This document shows, piece after piece, positions 33,742-45,104 of a stretch of 64,000 bases of DNA. A program made the translations under genes and the position numbers. The first letter of the stretch is position 1; every line of letters begins with the position of its first letter. Source of the stretch: Leucosporidium creatinivorum (Eukaryota > Basidiomycota > Microbotryomycetes > Leucosporidiales > Leucosporidiaceae); contig BCKL01000009.1 in assembly GCA_001600635.1 (NCBI GenBank), forward strand, positions 675,045-739,044, read 5' to 3'. The notes under the pieces are model-generated. The model was given only the letters and a program-made list of their open reading frames with translations, did no database searches and was not told where the DNA came from.

Positions 33742-36700
33742 TTATGCTCGCTCCGCAATAGTGTCCAACTCGGCCTGCACCTCCTCCACAGCCTGGAGCA
33801 CTGTTCGTAGGCTCTTTCCGCCTTTGGTGATCCATAGATCGACACTATAGAGAGCAAGACAAGAGAAGGTCAGCGACGTATACGTGGTGTGGTAGCGTCG
33901 AGGGTCGAGCGAAGAAAACGGAGCACTTACGGCCCATCCTCGCCGAGCACGCCCGCCTTCTGCATATCGGCCTCGTTGTTCAAGCCAGTGAGGGCGATCT
34001 GCAGATTAACATGAGGCATGTCAGCTAACTGCTCGAGCTGGTTCTAGCGAGCCCAACTCACAATCCGGCTCCGAGGCAACCCCACCTCCAGCTCATATTC
34101 CCTAATCTCACCGCTCGCCTGCAGGCCATCCTTCCGCGGCATCTGCAGGTCCACGCAGAAGAGGTGATAGGGTGTTCCAGCGATGTGTGCAGCCTTGTAG
34201 GCGTCTACGGCCTCCTGGCCGTCGTTCGCCGAACTCGAATGGATACCCTGCGGAACGCGAAGGGGTCAGCTCGGCAAGGAGAACCAGGGAGGACGGTCGC
34301 TTACCTTGCCCTTGAACAGCCGATCGAGGATGTTGCGAGCGATGGGGTTGTCGTCGGCGAAGAGGACGTTGATGCGAGGTTTCGGTGGTGGAAGCTTCGG
34401 CGCAGGCTGAGGCGGAGGCGGCGACGGCGGCGTAGCTGGTGGGAGAGTATTCTGCGGCTGGCGCGGTGACGGCGTTTTTCTCCTTCCAAACGGTGCCGTG
34501 GGGAGAGGTTTGAGGTCGAACGGGGCGGGGACTACGGGCGGAGGGGATGAGGTAGCCTCCGAGAAGGCGAGGGTAGCGAGCTCTGCAGCGATGTCGGAAG
34601 GACTGGCGCGATCGTTGAGGATGGGCTTCCGTCGCTTGCCTGACGGGATGCGCCACAGCTTGGGCTTATCGACGCCGAGAGCCGATTGAGCAGCGTCGAT
34701 CGCCTGGCCGAAATCGAAGTCGCCGCGCTCGTTTGACGGGGTGGCGAGGCGTGCACCGGGATTGAAGAGAGCCATGAGCTCGCTGGAAATGTTGCGAGTG
34801 GCGAGGCGAGGAGTTGTCACCTTTGACGGGCGAGGAGTGTCGAACGAGCCGTACGCCTGCCGAGGAGTGGGAAAGCCGAACGAGTTGTGGTCAGGCGCAG
34901 GCGACGGTGGTGTGCTGTCCGGTGGCGCGTTCTCGAGAGGAAGAGTGAGACGGAAGATGGTGCCCTTTCCGATGGTACTGGAAGCGGTAGCGGATTAGTG
35001 AAGAGTTTGGCGCGAAGTGGCCTTCAGGGAGCAGCTCCGAAGGTAGCGAAGGAAGACGAGCTCACCTGGCGACGTCGATAGATCCACCCATACGCTTCAC
35101 AATCTGCGCTGTGATAGAGCAGCCCAGTCCGGCGCCTCCCCTGCTCACGAGTGCGTCAGCGACGCCCTCGTTTCTGATGAGGCCGACCCGAAAGCGACTC
35201 ACGAGAAAGGATCTCCCTGCACGAACGGCGTGAAGAGCTTGGTGCGGACAAAGTCGTCGTCCATGCCCTTTCCAGAATCCTCCACATCGATGATGACGGT
35301 GGTGAGGCGAGACGAAGGTATCGGCTTGCCTTGCCGAATCGACAGCTTGACGAAGCCGTCCTCCGTGAACTGAGAACAAGAGAAGGAGTAAGCTCAGCGT
35401 TGAAGAGGAAGAGAGAGCGATATAACTCACTTTGAGCGAGTTGCCGATGAGGTTCAGCAGAACGCGCTTGAGTCCTCCTGTAAGTCGAGAAGCGTCAGCG
35501 TGCGTCGCCGAGAGGGCGAGTCGGGAGGCTAGACTGACCAGGATCCATCCAGAAGTTCCACCCGTTGACGCTTTCCTCCACCTCCAGTATCATATCGACC
35601 TTGCCGGCCGTAGGCGTCGAAGATTTGCCAATGTCGGTCGCGACCAGGTCGGTTCGGCGTCTGCGCACCCAGGTCGCTTTTGCTACATCTTCGCCGATCT
35701 TGCTGAGGTCGCTGACGGTGAGTGTAGGGCGGTGGTGCGACTCTTGCTCCGGCGTCGTGTTGCTGTGCAGGGAAGAAGCGTCAGCGGGATTTCGAGCATC
35801 CGGAGCCGACTGAGACGGCTTACCTGAACTTGCTGTAGTCGAGCACGTCATCCAGAACATCCCGCAGACTCTCCAAGCAGCTATCTCCGACATCGAGCAT
35901 CGGAGCCTGAAAGAGGGAAGGTCAGGCTTCGTTCGATGAACGCCGAGCGGGAAGAAAGGCTCACCAGCTTCAGCAGCTCCTTGGGCGTAGAGAACTCGCG
36001 AATGAGCTCGAGCTGCGAGGTGACTCCATGTAGAGGAGTGCGAAGCTCATGCGAGATCTGGGAGACGAAGGCCAGCTTGGCTCGATCTGGAAGAGGACGG
36101 TCAGTCGCGAGTTCCTTCAGTCGAGTGCGGGATTGCGTACCGACGGCGAAGGCGCGCTCGCGAAGCATTCCACTGGCGAGGATCGAGCCAATGTTCTGCG
36201 CGAATCTTCGATCCGACTCCTCCTGCGAACGCGAGCGGGATCAGCGCAGCTCCGACTGAAGCGATCGGGAGACGTACGAAGGCGTGGAACTTGTCGTCGG
36301 AAGAGGAGAGGACAAGGAAAAGGCTCGGGACTCCCTCGTCAAAGACGGGAATGATGCAGGTTGACGAGACCGAAGGAGGAAGGACGTCCAGGAGAGGCGA
36401 GCTCTGCCCGTACTCGGTTTGACCGCCCTGTGTGCGCGAGAGCGAGGTGAGTCAGCAGCACCTCGATAGGCAGTAGTGCATAGGCGGAACGTACGTGGTA
36501 GTAATTGAGCAGCGCCTCCCTCACTCCTCGAGCCAGCGTCTCATCCTCCCGCATCACCTCGGTCCAATCGACATCTCCCGCACTACCCATAAGGTAGATA
36601 TGGGTCGCATTCCTCGTCTGCGGCAGCGGGGTATCACGCGCCCTCGCCCTCGCATCCTCCTCCGCTTGCTGCTCGTCGCGAAACTGAAAGTCGTAGCCTT

Positions 36701-38445
36701 CGTCCTCCTCGGGGATGGTCTGCTCGACGATGGGCATCTGCTTCGACGTCGACGTTGAGAGCTGAGGCGAAGTGCCGTCCATGCATCGCATCCCTGCTGC
36801 GTCGAAGGCTCGTAGCCTGGTGGCTGTCTCGGCGTTGGGAACTGGGGCGCGAAAGGATCTGAGACGCGAAATTGGAGGGAAGAGAGCGAGAGGGGATCAG
36901 CTTCGCGCACAAGATACTCATTCAAGCCGCCACTCACCTCAGATCGAGCACACCAGCACTCGTCGCGCTCGTGAGGTTCACCAGCTGCTTCGCCGCCAGC
37001 TTGAAAGCCGAGCCGAGAACCGACGCTTTGACTTGCGCCGCACGCTTCTCAGCCTGCGTAGCATGCTCGTCTCGTACGGCGGAAGTAGATGGCGCGACTG
37101 GGCTCGGCGGGTTCTTGACATCGGCCTTTGTGTCCAGCTTCGACACGAGAACCGTCTCGACGAAAGCGCCGAGGAAGGTCGATTGAGCCTTCTCCGCTTC
37201 CCTGCACTTGGCTTCGTATCCGAGGAAGAACTCGCGAGCGACCATGTCAGAACAGTCGTGCAGGAATTGGCGGTCTTGAGCGGAGAACTCGTCGCCCGAG
37301 GCTCGGGGCTTGTCGCTGACGACGCAGATGCTGCCGACGGGGAGGCTGGAGGGAGTGTCGGAGGAGTCGCTGGTGGTGGGGAGGTTGATGGTCGAGGCGG
37401 CGTAGAAGGCGAGGGAGCCACCTTGAGCGAGAGATTGAGGCTGCCGACGAGATGAGTAGGGGACGAGGGCAGGGGAAGGGGGAGGAAGGGGGATGGGCAG
37501 GAAAGAGTGAGCTACAATCTGGTCGATATCGAGTCACCAACGTACGTTGTTCTTGAAGCGCCAATCTTTCGATAGGTCCGGGACCACGAAGGCCTCTCTC
37601 GGTTTGCCCTCCTCGGGCACCTTGAGCATGCCATGGGCGCAGAGCGAAATGTCGAGGTCGGGTAGAGCTCGTATTGGGCTGTCGAGGGATGGGTCGACGC
37701 CCGAGGGATCGAATCCAGCTTCGGCAGCAACGACCGACCGGCCTTCGAAGACGACTGCGAAAGGGAGAAGGGTCAACGCCGGTGCGAAGCGAGAGAAGAC
37801 GAGCGGAGACTCACGAGTTATGATAATAGTGGAGGTCTGGAAGTGCTGCTTGGCGAGACGACAGATCCGGTCGATGTTGGCTCGGCGCGAGCTGTCCTCC
37901 AGCTGGTACTTTCTGACTGTCCTCAACCGCTCCTCCTCGAACTTGCCCTTGGGTCCCTTAAGGTAGCCGCGCTTCTTGAAATGCTCCAGTACGTCGTCCT
38001 CGTCTGCACGCGAGTCGCGACTTGAGACGCTCTCGGGATAGAGGGAGAAGGAGGAGGGGAGGTTGTCGGCTGATTCGGCTCGTTCGAGGGGCGGGGCTTC
38101 TGGTGCAGGAGCACCATCAGCAGCTTGTAGTACAGCACTGATGGCTGGAGGTGGGTATGGGGCAGCGTCGGCGCGCCAGGCTCCTGCGCTGTAAGAGCGA
38201 AGCCATCCCTCCCAGTCCTCGCCGCTGTCAGCCGACGAGCGAGGCGAGCTGAGGTCCTCTCGTGTACGCTGTCGAGAATCAGAGCTCTCCTTGGTTGACG
38301 GCGGGCTGCCCGAACTGCTGGTGCTCGGGGAAGGCGTGGTGGAAATGAGGTGGACCACCTGTGACGCATGGGCTGTTGACCGATAATCCACTGCAGGCGG
38401 CTTGGCGTCGCCTGGAGGGTGCCCATACGGGTTTGCTGTCGCCAT
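33742..38445 (-). CDS. Hybrid histidine kinase with GAF domain
   Basis: Sensor kinase that would feed a Ypd1-type phosphorelay. Order of parts: a Ser/Pro-rich N-terminus (MATANPYGHPPGDAKPPAVD); a GAF-like domain (IDRICRLAKQHFQTSTIIIT, ISLCAHGMLKVPEEG, VPDLSKDWRFKNN, SICVVSDKPR); a linker with an Ala-rich helix; a second sensor-like segment (TCIIPVFDEGVPSLFLVLSS); H-box FVSQISHELRTPLHG with the phospho-His; N-box VLLNLIGNSLK; G1 DVEDSGKGMDDDF; G2 GGAGLGCSI and F-box TIFRLTLPL. After ~200 residues of Pro/Ser-rich linker comes a receiver: INVLFADDNPIARN, CVDLQMPRKDG with the phospho-Asp, IALTGLN, and LWITKGGKSL with the conserved Lys. No transmembrane segments are seen, so it is probably cytosolic. 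Many short introns. I cannot place it in a specific fungal HK group. Confidence 0.9.
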
Positions 38446-38725
38446 AGTGAGGTACAAAAAGATGGCAGGAGGCAGAGAGAGCAGCTCGTTGTTCCCCGTC
38501 GCAAAGGTCTCTCGCGCAGGGCCGAGACTCGTTGGCCCTTTCCGTCTTACACTTTCTTGCTCTTTGCAACTCGGCGCTCAACGGCTCAGATCTTAGCAGC
38601 TTTTTGCTGCTTTAACTCGACTTCGAACGTCACTCTCTTCCGCGAAGGCGTGACCTCCGCCTTGACGATCTCGCCAACTGTAAGCTCGCTTATTGCCTTC
38701 TCGCCGTGTTGTAGCTTACTCGGGA
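38446..38725. promoter_or_regulatory. Divergent kinase/DUF202 promoter
   Basis: About 280 bases between start codons; no coding signal. Confidence 0.4.
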
Positions 38726-39786
38726 ATGGCGCAGACTATATCAAGGGATCGTACACCCCTCATAGGTAGCCGACAGGCTTCCTACCACTCGACAGACGAA
38801 CGAATGGAGCCGCCCGACGCCTCCACCTCTGCCACGCCGGACAACGGTGCAGGGAGCAGCATAAGGAACAGAGGGAGGAAAGCAGGGCAGGAGACAGAGG
38901 TGCAGGAGAATCGCGCAGAGCATCGTCGGTGGTACTCGGTCGCCTTCGAGCTGGAGAATACGGGATCCGTCGCTCGCGATCACTTGGCTGCAGAACGGAC
39001 CTACCTTGCATGGCTGAGGACTAGCCTGGCATTAGCTAGCATCGGTATTGGTATGTTACGCTTCACCGCTAGGTTCTAAACGCACACCAGGCGAGGCTCG
39101 GCGATAGCTGACCCAGCCCTTGCTGCCCTCCGTAGCCATCACCCAGCTCTTCCGTCTTCCTTCCAGCACCACCAAATCATCCGACAGCACCACAAAGTCC
39201 AACGTCGTCGTCTCGGCGACCGCCACCTCCCTCTCCGCCCTTACTTCGCAGCTCGCTTCCCTTAACTCGACCCCCTCGGCCAGCTCCGAACTCGACGTGA
39301 TTCGCGCTCTCGTACTGGAGCAAGCAGAACAGATTCGAGTGCTCGGCGAGCAGGTGAATGATCCGCAAAAGTATCGGCATCTGGGCAAGCCAGTGGTGAG
39401 TGAGAGGGCTGCTCGGCGATCGGAAATGAGGACTGACCAACGCTTCGAATCTGCTAGGGAGGTACCTTCATCGGACTCGCCCTCCTCTTCCTTGTCCTGG
39501 GTAGGTGCTCCTTGATCACAGCCGGCAATTTGCTTCGCGCTGACCTGTGCTCGGCGCTCTCGCAGGCTCCGTACGTTTCTTCACCTGTCAAGCCGCCCTC
39601 ATGCAAGAGCCGTCCAAGTTCCCGCCTTCAAGGCGGAGCGTTGCCTTCTCTAGCTTCTGTGTTGGTGAGCCCCATCTCTCGACATCTCGCCGTCACGATT
39701 CGAGAGCTCGGAGCTGACCTCGGCTTGCCCCTTTCTCAGCCGCCGTCGTAATCGCAACCTTCGCCGCCATTCTGTCGACCAGGTAG
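38726..39786 (+). CDS. DUF202 (Vtc1-like) membrane protein
   Basis: Small integral membrane protein of unknown function. After a polar N-terminus (MAQTISRDRTPLIGSRQASY) comes the DUF202 signature ENTGSVARDHLAAERTYLAW + LRTSLALASIGI, the same fold as the membrane part of VTC polyphosphate-polymerase subunits and bacterial YidH. Three hydrophobic helices follow: LALASIGIAITQLF, GGTFIGLALLFLVLG and the C-terminal AAVVIATFAAILSTR. A ~70-residue Ser/Thr-rich loop containing LTSQLASLNSTPSASSELDV separates helices 1 and 2. Five exons with GTATG/GTGAG donors. Vacuole is a guess from the VTC relation. Confidence 0.82.
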
Positions 39787-39906
39787 TCTTGTTGTAGACC
39801 GCTAGCTCTGATTGTTAAGTCTGATGTATCTCATACTCTGCGCCTTGCCCCCGCGAGAAGCGCGAAGCTGGCTTTGGCTCCCACTTCATCTTGCTCGGCG
39901 TTTGCG

Positions 39907-42294
39907 ATGCCCTCGCACCCCTTCATTCGACTCATCTGGTCACTACCGCCGCACCTCAAAGTCCTCTCCGCCGCTGCAGTCCTCGCCGCTCTCCTCTGGC
40001 TCGTCTCGTCGTTGCTCTTCGTCGCTCTCGCAGCTTACGGCGCGCTCCTAAGGTCACGGAATGGGAAGCAGCGGGCGAAGCTGCTCCAGGGATTAGCGAT
40101 CGACGAGAAGGATGCTCAGGGAAGGCGTAGGACTGTCGGCTTCTTCCACCCGTACTGGTGCGTGCTCGCTGAGCTCTCAGAACGGGGCGCGGAGGAGCTA
40201 ACAGCTAGCTCTGACGAACAGCAACGCTGGCGGCGGTGGAGAGCGTGTACTCTGGGCAGCTGTTGCTTGCCTGCAGCGAGAGGAGCCGGAGCTCATCTGC
40301 GTAGTCTACACGGGCGACGCTGTGCAGACGAGCAAGGAGGATATGATTGCCAAGGTGCAGGTAAGTAGCTCTACATCAGCTTGACGTGTACCCAGCTCAC
40401 ACACGCGCTGCTACTCTGCAGAACCGCTTCGCAATCGCCCTCAACGCCGGCAGTCTCGCCTTCGTTCCCCTCCGCTCCCGCTACCTCGTCGAGGACAGCA
40501 CTTGGCCTCGCTTTACGCTGCTCGGACAGAGTCTAGGAAGCATGTACCTTGCTCTGCAAGGCCTCCGAGAAGGCTTCATCCCCGATATCTGGATCGGTAA
40601 GGGTCTTCGGCGTTCGGGAGACGAGAACGCTGACCCCTCCTCGCCGAGCCACAGACACCATGGGATACGCTTTCGCTTACCCTGTCATTAAGATCCTCTG
40701 TCGCGTCCCCGTGGGAAGCTACACGCACTATCCGACGATCAGGTGAGCTGAACCCTCGCCCTCGGCGATCGTGTTATTGCGCTTGCTGGTCGCTGACAGT
40801 GCTCTGCGCTACTCGAACAGCACCGACATGCTTCGCCGCGTTCATTCTCGCCAAGCTGGACACACCAACACCTCGGCGGTCGCAAAGAGCGCCATTCTCA
40901 CCTACCTCAAACTCTTGTAAGCCGAGGCTGCTGACTCCGCACTCATCCTGTCGTCTCTCGAGAGCTACAGAATATCTCGCTGACTTCTCTCGACTCGTCG
41001 TAGCTACTACATCATCTTCGCCGAGCTCTACTCCATCAGCTTGCGCCAAGCCGACGTCCTCATGGTCAACTCGACCTGGACCAACCGACACATCAACCAT
41101 CTCCTCAAACCCTTTGGATGGCGAGACGACGCTGATCCTGAGGAAGAGGTCGAGGAGAAGGAGATTACGGCGGAGCAGCCATCGACTGGCGACGGTGCCG
41201 AGCAGCTGCAAGACGGAGGCGTACGGCGGCGGCGCGCCTTCCTCGACAAGATCGGCCAGGAAGGTGTCAAATATGCAGTGGAGGAGGAGGCGACGACGTC
41301 TCCAAAGCCCAAGCCGAAAGCTCAATCCCGCCGAGCTCGAACAGTCTACCCTCCCTGCGACACCATCGCTCTCGCCGCGCTCCCTCTTGAGCCACGAGAG
41401 AACATGATTCTCACGGTCGCTCAGTTCCGGTACGCTCTTATTGCAGTCTCGCTCTTGAGCTTTCGCTGACTCTAGCTCTCGTTCGCAGGCCGGAGAAGGA
41501 GCATAACGTCCAACTGCAAGCTCTTCGCCTCCTCTTCGACGCCGAGCCGAGCTTCAAAGATGGCGAGGAGCGGATCCGTCTGATTCTTGCAGGCAGTGTG
41601 CGGAACGAGGGCGATGAGGAGCGGGTCAAGAGCTTGAGAGAGCTGGCGAAGGAGTTGGACATTGAGGTGAGTCGCTCTTGCTTGCTCAAGCGTTCGCTCC
41701 CTCGTCGTCAAAGAAGCTGACCCGTTCGTCTCGCAGGAGAACGTCGAGTTCGCCGTCAACGTCCCCTTCTCGGAGCTCATCGCGCTCTTCGGCAAGGCTT
41801 CCATCGGGATGCATACAATGATCGACGAGCACTTTGGCATCACCGTGGTCGAATTCATGGTGAGCTCTATGCCTGCCGTTCTGTCGACCTTGCCTTCTGG
41901 CGCCTTCGCCTCGCTCGCCTGCTCGCCTTCTCGTCGCCGAGTCGCTGACCCCTCGCCTTGCCTATCTCCCCAGGCTGCTGGACTCATCCCTTTAGCTCAC
42001 TCATCCGCCGGCCCTCTCCTCGACATCGTCGTCCCCTTCAACGACCTCCCCACCGGATTCCACGCCACCTCGCCCGAGACGTTCGCCTCTCAGCTCGCCA
42101 CGATCCTCGCCCTCGACCCGGAAGCAAAGTTAGCGATGCGGGAACGAGCCAGAAGAAACGCCACGGAGAGGTTCTCGGAAGCGGGGTTTGACGAGGGATG
42201 GATGAAGAGTTGGCGGGAGCTAAGAACGCTTGGCGAGGGAGACGGCGAGGAGGGAGACGGCGAGGAGGGGGACGGCGAGGAGGGAGAGCGGTAA
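39907..42294 (+). CDS. ALG11: GDP-Man:Man3GlcNAc2-PP-dolichol alpha-1,2-mannosyltransferase
   Basis: ER-membrane enzyme that adds the fourth and fifth mannoses to the lipid-linked oligosaccharide on the cytosolic face. N-terminal anchor [20 protein letters not shown]; then VGFFHPY and [18 protein letters not shown], the Gly-rich Alg11 signature split by an intron; [55 protein letters not shown]; and the GT4 donor-site region [20 protein letters not shown] with [19 protein letters not shown]. All are hallmark blocks. About 11 exons. A Lys/Glu-rich insert ([19 protein letters not shown]) follows FGWRDDADP. The C-terminus ends in a GDGEE repeat from a minisatellite. Convergent with MSP1, 133 bases between stops. 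Confidence 0.95.
42232..42291 (+). repeat. 15-bp minisatellite in the ALG11 3' end
   Basis: About 3.5 tandem copies of GGCGAGGAGGGAGAC with minor changes, coding GDGEE repeats. In frame; likely length-variable between strains. Confidence 0.8.
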
Positions 42295-42427
42295 AATCTA
42301 TAGGTGTATTGCGAGCGAGAGGAGCGTAATACATGGCTCCATCTCCTCCCTTGCTTTTCCTCCTCCTCGATATCTCCTGAGCTACAACAAGGCGAACAGA
42401 GTCCAGTCTCGGGTCGTAAGGAATCGC

Positions 42428-44016
42428 TTAGTCGAGGCTCTCCGACTCGACGTGAGACGCCGAATCGCTTTGTAGGAAGTCGCTGAGGGTAAGAGGTCGG
42501 ATCTTGAAGTTCTGCGAGGTGGCGAAAGCAGAGCAGCGAGATCAGCGAGGCTCATGGTGAGCTGAGGCGAGAGCTCGGACGCACCCCCGACTTGACGGCC
42601 TCGAGGTCAACTTGGCCATCGACCTGGTGACTGCGCATGTAGTCTCGTACAGGTACCTGCGTTGGAGATGGAGGTCAGCTCGACGTCTTATCGAGGTTGG
42701 CGGTGGCAGGACGGGAGCTCACCATCGCAGCGTTTCGGCAGGCCTCCTTGAGATCACTGCCCGAGAGTCCATCTGTCCGGCGCACGAGAGTGTCCATATT
42801 AAAAGATGGATCGAGCTTGATATCCGCCAGCATCTGAGCAAGTAGGGACGTCGGGGTCAGCGGTCGGCGAGCGCTCAATCGCAGCCCAGGCCTCCTTTCA
42901 CCAGATTGAGGATGTTGCGGCGCTGAGTCGAGTCGGGCAACTTGATGGAGAACCGTTTCGGCATGCGACGGAGGATGGCAGAGTCGATGTCGTTAGGTCG
43001 GTTGGTTGCGCCGAGAACGAGGATGCGAGTGTCGTTGTTGGTCGCCAGGCCGTCCCAGAGGCTGCGAGGATACAGACGTCAGCGATAGAAGCCTGCAATG
43101 TGAGATGAGCGAGAACGAACGTCATGAACTCGGCTTTCCTGCGGGTGAAGAGCGGGTCAGCTCGCCGAAGTGAGCAAACAAGCGAGGCGAGAGCACGTAC
43201 ATCATGCCGGTCACCTCGTGATCGTTGCGGCTCCGTTCCCGCATGAACGAGTCAATCTCGTCGATGAAGATGATGCTCGGCTGCAACTTCTTGGCTAGCG
43301 AGAAGAGACCGGCAACGAGCTTGTTCGACTCGCCGAACCACTTGTCGGTCAGACTGCTGACCTTGACGTTGATGAAGGTGGCGCCACTCTCCTTGGCGAG
43401 AGATTTGGCGAGCATAGTCTTGCCGCATCCTGGAGGGCCGTAGAGGAGAACTCCCTTGGGCGCGCCGAAGAGACCGGCGGCCGACTCGAAGACTTGAGGG
43501 TAGCAGAGGGGGAAGATGACGGCTTCCCGGAGCTGAGAGATGATGGGGTCCAGTCCGCCGATGTCTGTAGCGAAAAGAGGTCAACCAGAGCTCCGCCACC
43601 GAAGCTCGAAAGAGCCGGCGCACCTTTGAACCTCGTCTGGATGTCGTCGGCGTGCACCACCTCGGACGCCATGATCTCCTCGTGCTCGTTGAGGTCCAAT
43701 GTGCTCAGATCCAACCCAAGCTTGCCCAATGCCTTCTTGCTCTTGTCCTTGGCCTCTTTCCGCTTCGAAGATTGAGGATCCATGGAGCTCATCACGGCCT
43801 ACGAGAGCATGTCGGTCAGCAGGAATAGGAGCCACAGATACAGAGCAAGAGCTCACCTTGAAAGCAGCATAGAAGAGCACCTGCGAGACGGCAAAGATGG
43901 CGACGTCGGTAACAACCTTGCGCGTTCTGTCGGGAGTCGGCGGTTTCGAGTAAGCTACAGCACGGTAACAGCTGCTAGTTGATTAGGATTACGTACTGTG
44001 CTGACATTGGTGCCAT
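42428..44016 (-). CDS. MSP1: Msp1/ATAD1-type AAA ATPase
   Basis: Outer-membrane (mitochondria and peroxisomes) AAA enzyme that extracts mislocalised tail-anchored proteins. The first exon codes only MAPMSAQ. The N-terminal membrane segment is [20 protein letters not shown]. Then [35 protein letters not shown], Walker [21 protein letters not shown], pore loop [11 protein letters not shown], Walker [41 protein letters not shown] with the arginine fingers, and [20 protein letters not shown]. The C-terminus is [19 protein letters not shown]. Nine or so exons, including a short one coding KAEFMTL. The length (about 400 residues) is normal. Confidence 0.95.
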
Positions 44017-44173
44017 CGTGCAGTTAGAAGCCGGCAAGATAGGCGAGTCTGAAGTCGAGCGAAACGGCGAGAGGCAACAGAGGAGCAGGCAAGTTCCTTC
44101 TTGACCGGTTGCTTCGTCGAGCTCAACACGTCGCCCATCACTTCGACCTCGGACACGGTGTCGGACAGCTGCT

Positions 44174-44774
44174 ATGAGCTACAGGCTCGCTCTCCAGGCG
44201 TCGACAACGCTCAGCGACCAGCGGGCAGGCGCGCCTCGAGCTCGGCTTCTTCGACACGTCGAGATGAGCTTCCTGAAGGGTTACAGCTGGCCGAGGCTAC
44301 TCCGAATGGACCAAAAAGCTGCTGTCTACGTATCTAGGCGCTGGAATTGTCCTCGCCTCGATTGACTTCTTCGACCTCTGCTTGCGCCGAGCTGGACCGG
44401 CTTCACCTCTCGACCTCTTCAAAGACCTCTGCTACTTCGCTCTCTCGCTCGCTTGGTCCGTCGTCTCCACTGTACGCTCCGGTGAGTATTTCCATCAATC
44501 CTGTAGGTCGTCCTACTCGTACAGAGCCCGCTGATCCCCGTTCTCATTCGTCTCCGCAATCAGCCTCCAGCAGGGCCTCCCTCTGTTCGCTCGAGGAGCA
44601 CCAACTTTCTTTCCCCCTCTGTACTACGAGTACCAAAACTCTCCCGCTCAAATTCGCTGCAGCTCTCGCTGCCATCTCGCCAGTCTCGCCCCACCAATCG
44701 CTCGCTGTTCGACCAAGGCACGTCTTGGCACTTTCGCCGCCAGGAAGCTGCACAAGAGCAAGCAAGGCCTTTGA
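44174..44774 (+). CDS. Small membrane protein of unknown function
   Basis: Unrecognised. After a TTACAG acceptor near 44287 a clear coding frame reads GYSEWTKKLLSTYLGAGIVL, ASIDFFDLCLRRAGPASPLD and LFKDLCYFALSLAWSVVST, then a GT donor (GTACGC). A second intron ends near 44568, and the frame resumes GLPLFARGAPTFFPPLYYEY and stops after ARKLHKSKQGL at 44774. Two hydrophobic stretches (STYLGAGIVLASIDFFDLCL and CYFALSLAWSVV) suggest membrane insertion. The first exon is less sure: an ATG at 44174 (MSYRLALQASTTL) is proposed, but the frame connection was not proven. It shares a short divergent promoter (about 160 bases) with MSP1. Confidence 0.45.
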
Positions 44775-45104
44775 GATGCTGAACGTTGGACTACAGATCG
44801 TGTGGAATACTCCGCCGACGACTGTGGAAAAATGGCGGCTGTAGGTCGCTTACTCGGCGCAGGAGAGCCTCAAACCTCGAGCACCGACGGCGCCGTCTCC
44901 GCCGAGTTGCTAAATCAGCTGCACTCGTTCTCTGCGGACAGCGCTAGCGAAGGGTCGAATGGCCCTGTACGAGCAGTGCTCTCCCCACTGCGCATCAGCT
45001 GGCAAGGCTCTCGTTCTTTGCCGGCGCGGGTCCCCAAAGCCCCCCGCCCCTCCGCTTCTCTCTCTTCTTCTCCTCATCCATTACTTGACCACAGCTCGAC
45101 CGAC

